Translations under genes and position numbers: made by a program
The notes under the pieces: generated by a model
Seen by the model: only the letters and a program-made list of their open reading frames with translations
Told to the model about the DNA's origin: nothing
Databases searched by the model: none
DNA from: Setoptus koraiensis
Taxonomy: Eukaryota > Arthropoda
Direction of reading: 5' to 3'
DNA: 64,000 nt
Assembly (NCBI GenBank): GCA_048013815.1
Contig: CM106586.1
Span: 7,750,001 to 7,814,000, forward strand
In this document: positions 60,216 through 64,000 of the stretch, piece after piece
Layout: every line of letters starts with the position of its first letter
How positions within the stretch are numbered: position 1 is the stretch's first letter

Positions 60216-60644
60216 TGCATGAGCCGCGTTGGACGCTGGATGCGCTGTTCGATGTGCGCCGCATGCTCGCACTGGCGAGTGCGGCAATTATTCGACAAGA
60301 GAGATTCGTTGAACAGAAGCAGCGGCGGCGGCGGCGGCAGTGCCAACTAATGCAAGAACTAACACGACTAATAGAACTAATGCAACCAGCACAACCGAGC
60401 CTACAACTGCAGCGCGGCGGCCGTAGCATAGCTTTGGTACGCAAACACACACACACACACACACTCTGGTACAACACAGTGCTGCCTGTAGCCTGTAACG
60501 CTAGCGCACGTCGACTGATTTACCAGCATTGACGCACGCACACACACGCACACGCCGTCGAACTAAATTACAAACGCACACACTCACACCGCGCACACAC
60601 ACACACACACACAGGCGACACATTCTTCATCTTCTTCTCTCCTC

Positions 60645-60735
60645 GACTGCAACGACTGCAACGACTGCAACTACTGCAACTGCTGCAACTGCTGCAACGA
60701 CTGCGACGACTGCGACGACTGCAACTGCTGCAACT
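60645..60735. repeat. GCAACGACT-type triplet-nonamer array
   Basis: Tandem GACTGCAACTGCTGCAA-like units of period 9 (with 3-bp substructure) over about 90 bp. Confidence 0.8.
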
Positions 60736-61207
60736 ACTGCGACCACACGACGACCATACGACGACCATACAACAATCGCACAACAATCATACGACCATAG
60801 TGAAGACTTTGCAACGAGCCTGCAACAACCGCACAACAACCGCACCACAACAGCGCCAACAACAACTGCAACTAGCGACGACTATACTCAAAGTGTAACA
60901 GCATGTGCGAGCGGTGTGAATGATAAGCATCGTGACGATGATATCACTATCGCACATATTCCATTAGCACTGTCGCGCACCATAGTTTAGGTAACCTTTA
61001 GTTAGAACGTTTAGTTGTGTCATAGTTTGTGTCGTCGCTCGTCGTTTGTATTTAATTATTATTTTATTATTACTATTATTATTATTATTATCATCATCAC
61101 TGTCGCCGCTATTACGCGATTATATTGCGCCAGTTGCACTCCATTTTAGTTGACTACTGTCAGTTGGCCACTTAACCACCTCACCAGCATACTCAAACTT
61201 GCACTCG

Positions 61208-61246
61208 CACTCGATATTATATCGATATTATATCGATATTATATAT
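61208..61246. repeat. 13-bp ATATCGATATT repeat
   Basis: Three copies of a palindromic 13-bp unit (TCGATATTATATC type), 35-70 bp before the CD36-family ATG and so probably in the promoter or 5' UTR. Confidence 0.85.
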
Positions 61247-61280
61247 TTTTATACAATCACAATCACAACCACACCACAAC

Positions 61281-63053
61281 ATGATCAAATGGAAACACCT
61301 GGCGTTCGGGGCCGGCGTCCTATTCGGCATTCTGCTACTCGTTGTGGGCATCTTAGAGCCCCTCATCATACCCTTCATATTTGAGGGCCGCATAAAGGAG
61401 AGGCTGCCACTCAAGAACAACACCGAAGCCTATGAGCGATTTACACGCTCCAAAGTTCCTATTCATGCCAGCATATACCTCTTCAATGTAACAAACGTAG
61501 AACAAGTGCAACAGGGAGCAAAGCCAAAGCTACAACAAGTTGGACCATTTTCTTTCACTGAAACGAGACGCAAAGAAGTGACAGCCATCAAGGACAACGA
61601 GCAAACGCTCGACTACAAGCTCACCAGAACGTGGCACTTCGACGAGCAAAACTCAACGTCGCTCAACTCAATCATCACCTTGCCAAACGTGCCCGTCTTC
61701 GTAAGCATCGCCAACATCCCCCTGCCACTCGTTGCAACCCATGACACCATCCAATTAGCAACCTAATTAACCACTCACCCCCATTTTCTCTCTGTATTCC
61801 GACGCATTCCGGCACTCCGACGCGTTCCGACACTCCGACGCGTTCCGACACTCCGACGCGTTCCGACACTCCGACGCATTCCCACACACCCGCCACATAC
61901 GCATACATGCCAACAGGCGGCCCTCTACAAGGTCAAGGAGAAGAGTCTTGAGGAAGAGACGGACATCTCATACAACGTGATCACAGAGGCTGTGTCCAAC
62001 GAGAGCCTCTATCTCACCAACACCGCCGACGCGTTTCTATTTAAGGGCATGAGAATGGGATTCTTGGATGATTTAGAGGCAAAGGGCGTCCTTCCCGACG
62101 ACGCTCCTCCAAATAACACATTTGGTTTCTATTATGGAAAAAACAATACTTGGGACAAAGAAAGTGATGGTATTATATCCTTGTCCACTGGTGTTGATGG
62201 AGATTTTGCCAACATTGGCAAGGTCACTGCCTGGAATGGAAAAAAAACCATGAGCTTCTGGAAGCCAGTCAACAGCCAGTGTAACACATTTAAAGGGACT
62301 GATGGGCAATTTTTTCATCCCAGTATTAAGAAAGACGAAAAGTTAGATATATTCGCGCCTGATCTCTGCCGAACATTGACTATTGAATATCTCAAAACGG
62401 TCTCTATCAGAAGTATAGAACTTTATAGATTTGGTATATCGCCTTCATTCTTTAAGCCAGCAGATTCATTGAATGAAACCAAGTGCTACTGTGTTAAAAG
62501 AGGTCAAGACATTTGCAAACATGGTGGCGTTATTGATGCCGCTGGTTGCCGCAAGAAACCCATCGTAGTATCCACGCCACATTTTTACAATGGTGATGAC
62601 GCTCTCAGGGACAAATTTGAGGGTCTTGAACCCTCGCAAGCCGACCATGATACATATATCGACATAGAACCTATGACTGGTAACGTCTTGAGGGCAAGAA
62701 GAAGATTGCAAGTTAATTTAGCAATGAAAAGTTATGACGGGGTGCCAATGACAAGTTTCCTAGCGAAAAGCTCCTCCTTAATCCATCCAATATTATATAT
62801 TGATCAAAATGCCGTCATACCAGATGATCTAGCACAAAAGCTTGAGAGTAAATTAACTAAAAAAGTTAGAATGGCACGTATATTTTTGTATGCTGCACTA
62901 TTTACAGGACCCATCATATTAGTGGCGGCATTAATATTTATATGTTTGGACGTTCGTTCTACAGACAAAAAAGGTAGAGCGAAAAAAGTTGCACAAGACA
63001 CAGGTGGTGATTACCAAGTTGTTGCTTTGAAGCCAGTCAAAGAACAAAACTAG
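61281..63053 (+). CDS. CD36-family class B scavenger receptor (LIMP-2/SCARB type)
   Basis: CD36-family proteins are two-pass membrane proteins that bind lipids and lipoproteins at the cell surface or act as lysosomal receptors. Exons are 61281-61700 (140 codons, donor GTAAGC) and 61917-63053 after an ACAG acceptor; the intron is 216 nt, phase 0; product 518 residues. N-terminal membrane segment about residues 9-31, then the family's heptad of helices and YLFNVTNVEQVQQGAKPKLQ with GPFSFTE. The ectodomain has N-glycosylation sites, the Cys-rich stretch KCYCVKRGQDICKHGG followed by IDAAGC, and IVVSTPHFYNGDDAL. A second membrane segment (about 460-482) precedes a short cytoplasmic tail ending VVALKPVKEQN. 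LIMP-2, a family member, carries glucocerebrosidase to lysosomes in vertebrates; a link with the gene at 45923 is only a thought. I do not assign a subfamily. Confidence 0.93.
61801..61881. repeat. 18-bp minisatellite inside the CD36-family intron
   Basis: About four and a half copies of CGACACTCCGACGCGTTC within the 216-nt intron (61701-61916), filling about a third of it. Confidence 0.9.
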
Positions 63054-63128
63054 ATTGCTATGTGAGCATAGCAAAATCGTTGTGGCTTTTTTTCTATGTG
63101 AGAGAGATGTAAAAACTGGAATTCAGTA

Positions 63129-63134
63129 AATAAA
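63129..63134 (+). terminator. Poly(A) signal AATAAA for the CD36-family gene
   Basis: Canonical AATAAA 76 bp past the stop codon. Confidence 0.7.
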
Positions 63135-63315
63135 AATTAAAACATTACTGTCGATTCGATTAAATTATCATGAATTTAGGAAATCAGCACTGACTGTTCA
63201 ACTTACCCCTTCAAGTATCGATGCGACATCACGACCCAACCAGAAAGGATATACAGCTTCAACACGACAAACTGTATCAAATAAGTATTACTCGTTCGCT
63301 GGATGTTATGATGGT

Positions 63316-63835
63316 CTAAAAAATACAATCAAGGATTAGCTTCACAAAACTATGTGAATAATCATCATATTGTGAATCGAATAACAACCAATACCTACCA
63401 GCCATCATCTCGTACATCAAGACTGCCTGAGCCCACAAATCAATTCCATGCAGAACTTCCGGACGTGTAAAGTCCTGTGTATCTATGAATGAAAGGTAAT
63501 TGTCTAGCTTCAAGTTAGCGCGTTTGTGATGGAACATCAGAGCTAAGGTGACCTCAGCAGCATAAAACTTTGCTTCATTTTCGTCGTATTCAAGCGCTTT
63601 TTGTGTCTGAAACATTGGATCAAAACCATTGACGTATTCGATGGCTAAAATAATCTATCGGCAGTTTCATGATTGATCATATCGTTTTACTCATACCTCA
63701 AATAAATTCTTGGCAATGAGCGCGAAAGGCTGATTGCATAGACATGGTGTCTTTGAATTCATGTCCATTGAAAATGTGCTTTCACCTATTCGAACCAAGC
63801 TTCTTAATGAATTCCCTGACTCGGAAGAACATTCA
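63316..63835 (-). pseudogene. Decayed novel-type protein kinase C fragment
   Basis: The frame 63615-63316 contains KFYAAEVTLALMF, LKLDN, RPEVL, IDLWAQAVLMYEMMAGR, all matching novel PKCs (Drosophila Pkc98E / vertebrate epsilon type). Just upstream, at about 63640-63600, EYVNGFDPMFQTQ matches the hinge region of the same kinase lobe. At about 63800-63715, a stretch reading like GHEF then AHCQEFI resembles a PKC C1 domain start. The catalytic HRD region is collapsed to a few residues and the DFG segment is missing, C1 and kinase parts are pressed together, and stops interrupt the C1-like part. It is therefore a relic and not an active kinase. The 99-codon open stretch is probably chance survival. 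The parental gene is not in the window. Confidence 0.75.
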
Positions 63836-64000
63836 GAGGATATTGATAATCCTTGCTATATGGTCTGAAAGCGAGGCGCTGATTGAGGTATTTCCTGTTC
63901 TTGTCTTCGCTTTATTATAGCTTATAGTGAGCAATATGTAGCTAACGTGTGGTAGTTGAGTGAATAATAAATAAATTCCATTGATCAGCCTGTCAGTTAG

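Larger units (their letters stand above)
53776..61280. other. Gene-poor region between the hypothetical gene and CD36-family gene
   Basis: About 7.5 kb with no securely supported gene. It holds CAA runs (about 54000-54020, 59690-59735), a 10-bp array (55241-55340), a possible two-exon small peptide gene (55420-56289), an inverted repeat (56551-56626), a foldback element (58421-58729), AC/GCA/triplet repeats (60120-60740) and ATATCGAT repeats just before the CD36-family start. Open frames at 60092-60532 and 60529-60990 are driven by repeats. Confidence 0.55.

Noticed and set aside
60092-60990. Two plus-strand open frames with Thr/Ala/Gln-rich products
   Set aside because: Explained by GCA, AC and nonamer repeats; the only non-repetitive part (about 60220-60430) has no recognised similarity and lacks a convincing start.

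Overview
This is animal nuclear DNA, most likely from an arthropod. The calmodulin encoded here is, as far as I can recall, residue-for-residue the arthropod form. The other proteins (SK channel, colmedin, SERINC, CD36-family, glucocerebrosidase, CDC73, EPRS) are metazoan orthologues. Coding exons are long and the recognised short introns are only 103-216 nt, so a compact low-intron genome such as a mite is possible, but that placement is inference. Nothing here is prokaryotic, and I see no rRNA gene, convincing tRNA, CRISPR array, reverse transcriptase or transposase.

Layout. (1) 1-15467: very GC- and CpG-rich DNA full of short minisatellites with no gene I can support. It lies downstream of the first SK exon on the minus strand and is best read as part of a giant SK intron. 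(2) 15468-19699 (-): first coding exon of a small-conductance Ca2+-activated K+ channel, with an approximately 1190-residue polyQ/polyN N-terminal extension and S1-S5; the pore and calmodulin-binding exons are not in the window. (3) 24644-34932: AT-richer, gene-dense housekeeping block. CDC73 (-) and EPRS (+) diverge from a 565-bp gap; EPRS converges on PSMG2 (-); then SERINC (+) and calmodulin (-). (4) 36788-45611 (+): a colmedin gene (membrane anchor, collagen, two Ig domains, olfactomedin) with a GC-rich roughly 4-kb intron. (5) 45923-53775 (-): glucocerebrosidase, then two BTB-BACK-Kelch paralogues made by a tandem duplication that also copied a piece of glucocerebrosidase, then a small hypothetical secreted or membrane protein. 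(6) 53776-61280: gene-poor DNA with simple repeats, a foldback (MITE-like) element and a possible small secreted-peptide gene. (7) 61281-63053 (+): a CD36/LIMP-2-type scavenger receptor, followed by a decayed protein kinase C fragment (-) near the right edge.

Most genes are unrelated housekeeping or neuronal genes. One functional link is known from the families: calmodulin is the constitutive Ca2+ sensor subunit of SK channels, and both lie here, about 15 kb apart. The main points for a second look are the EPRS lacking GST and WHEP domains, the mapped tandem duplication with a truncated glucocerebrosidase relic, the extreme SK N-terminus, the sharp base-composition domains, several perfect inverted repeats, and dispersed TTACGTAA-like palindromes and GGGGCCC-type motifs in the GC-rich parts.
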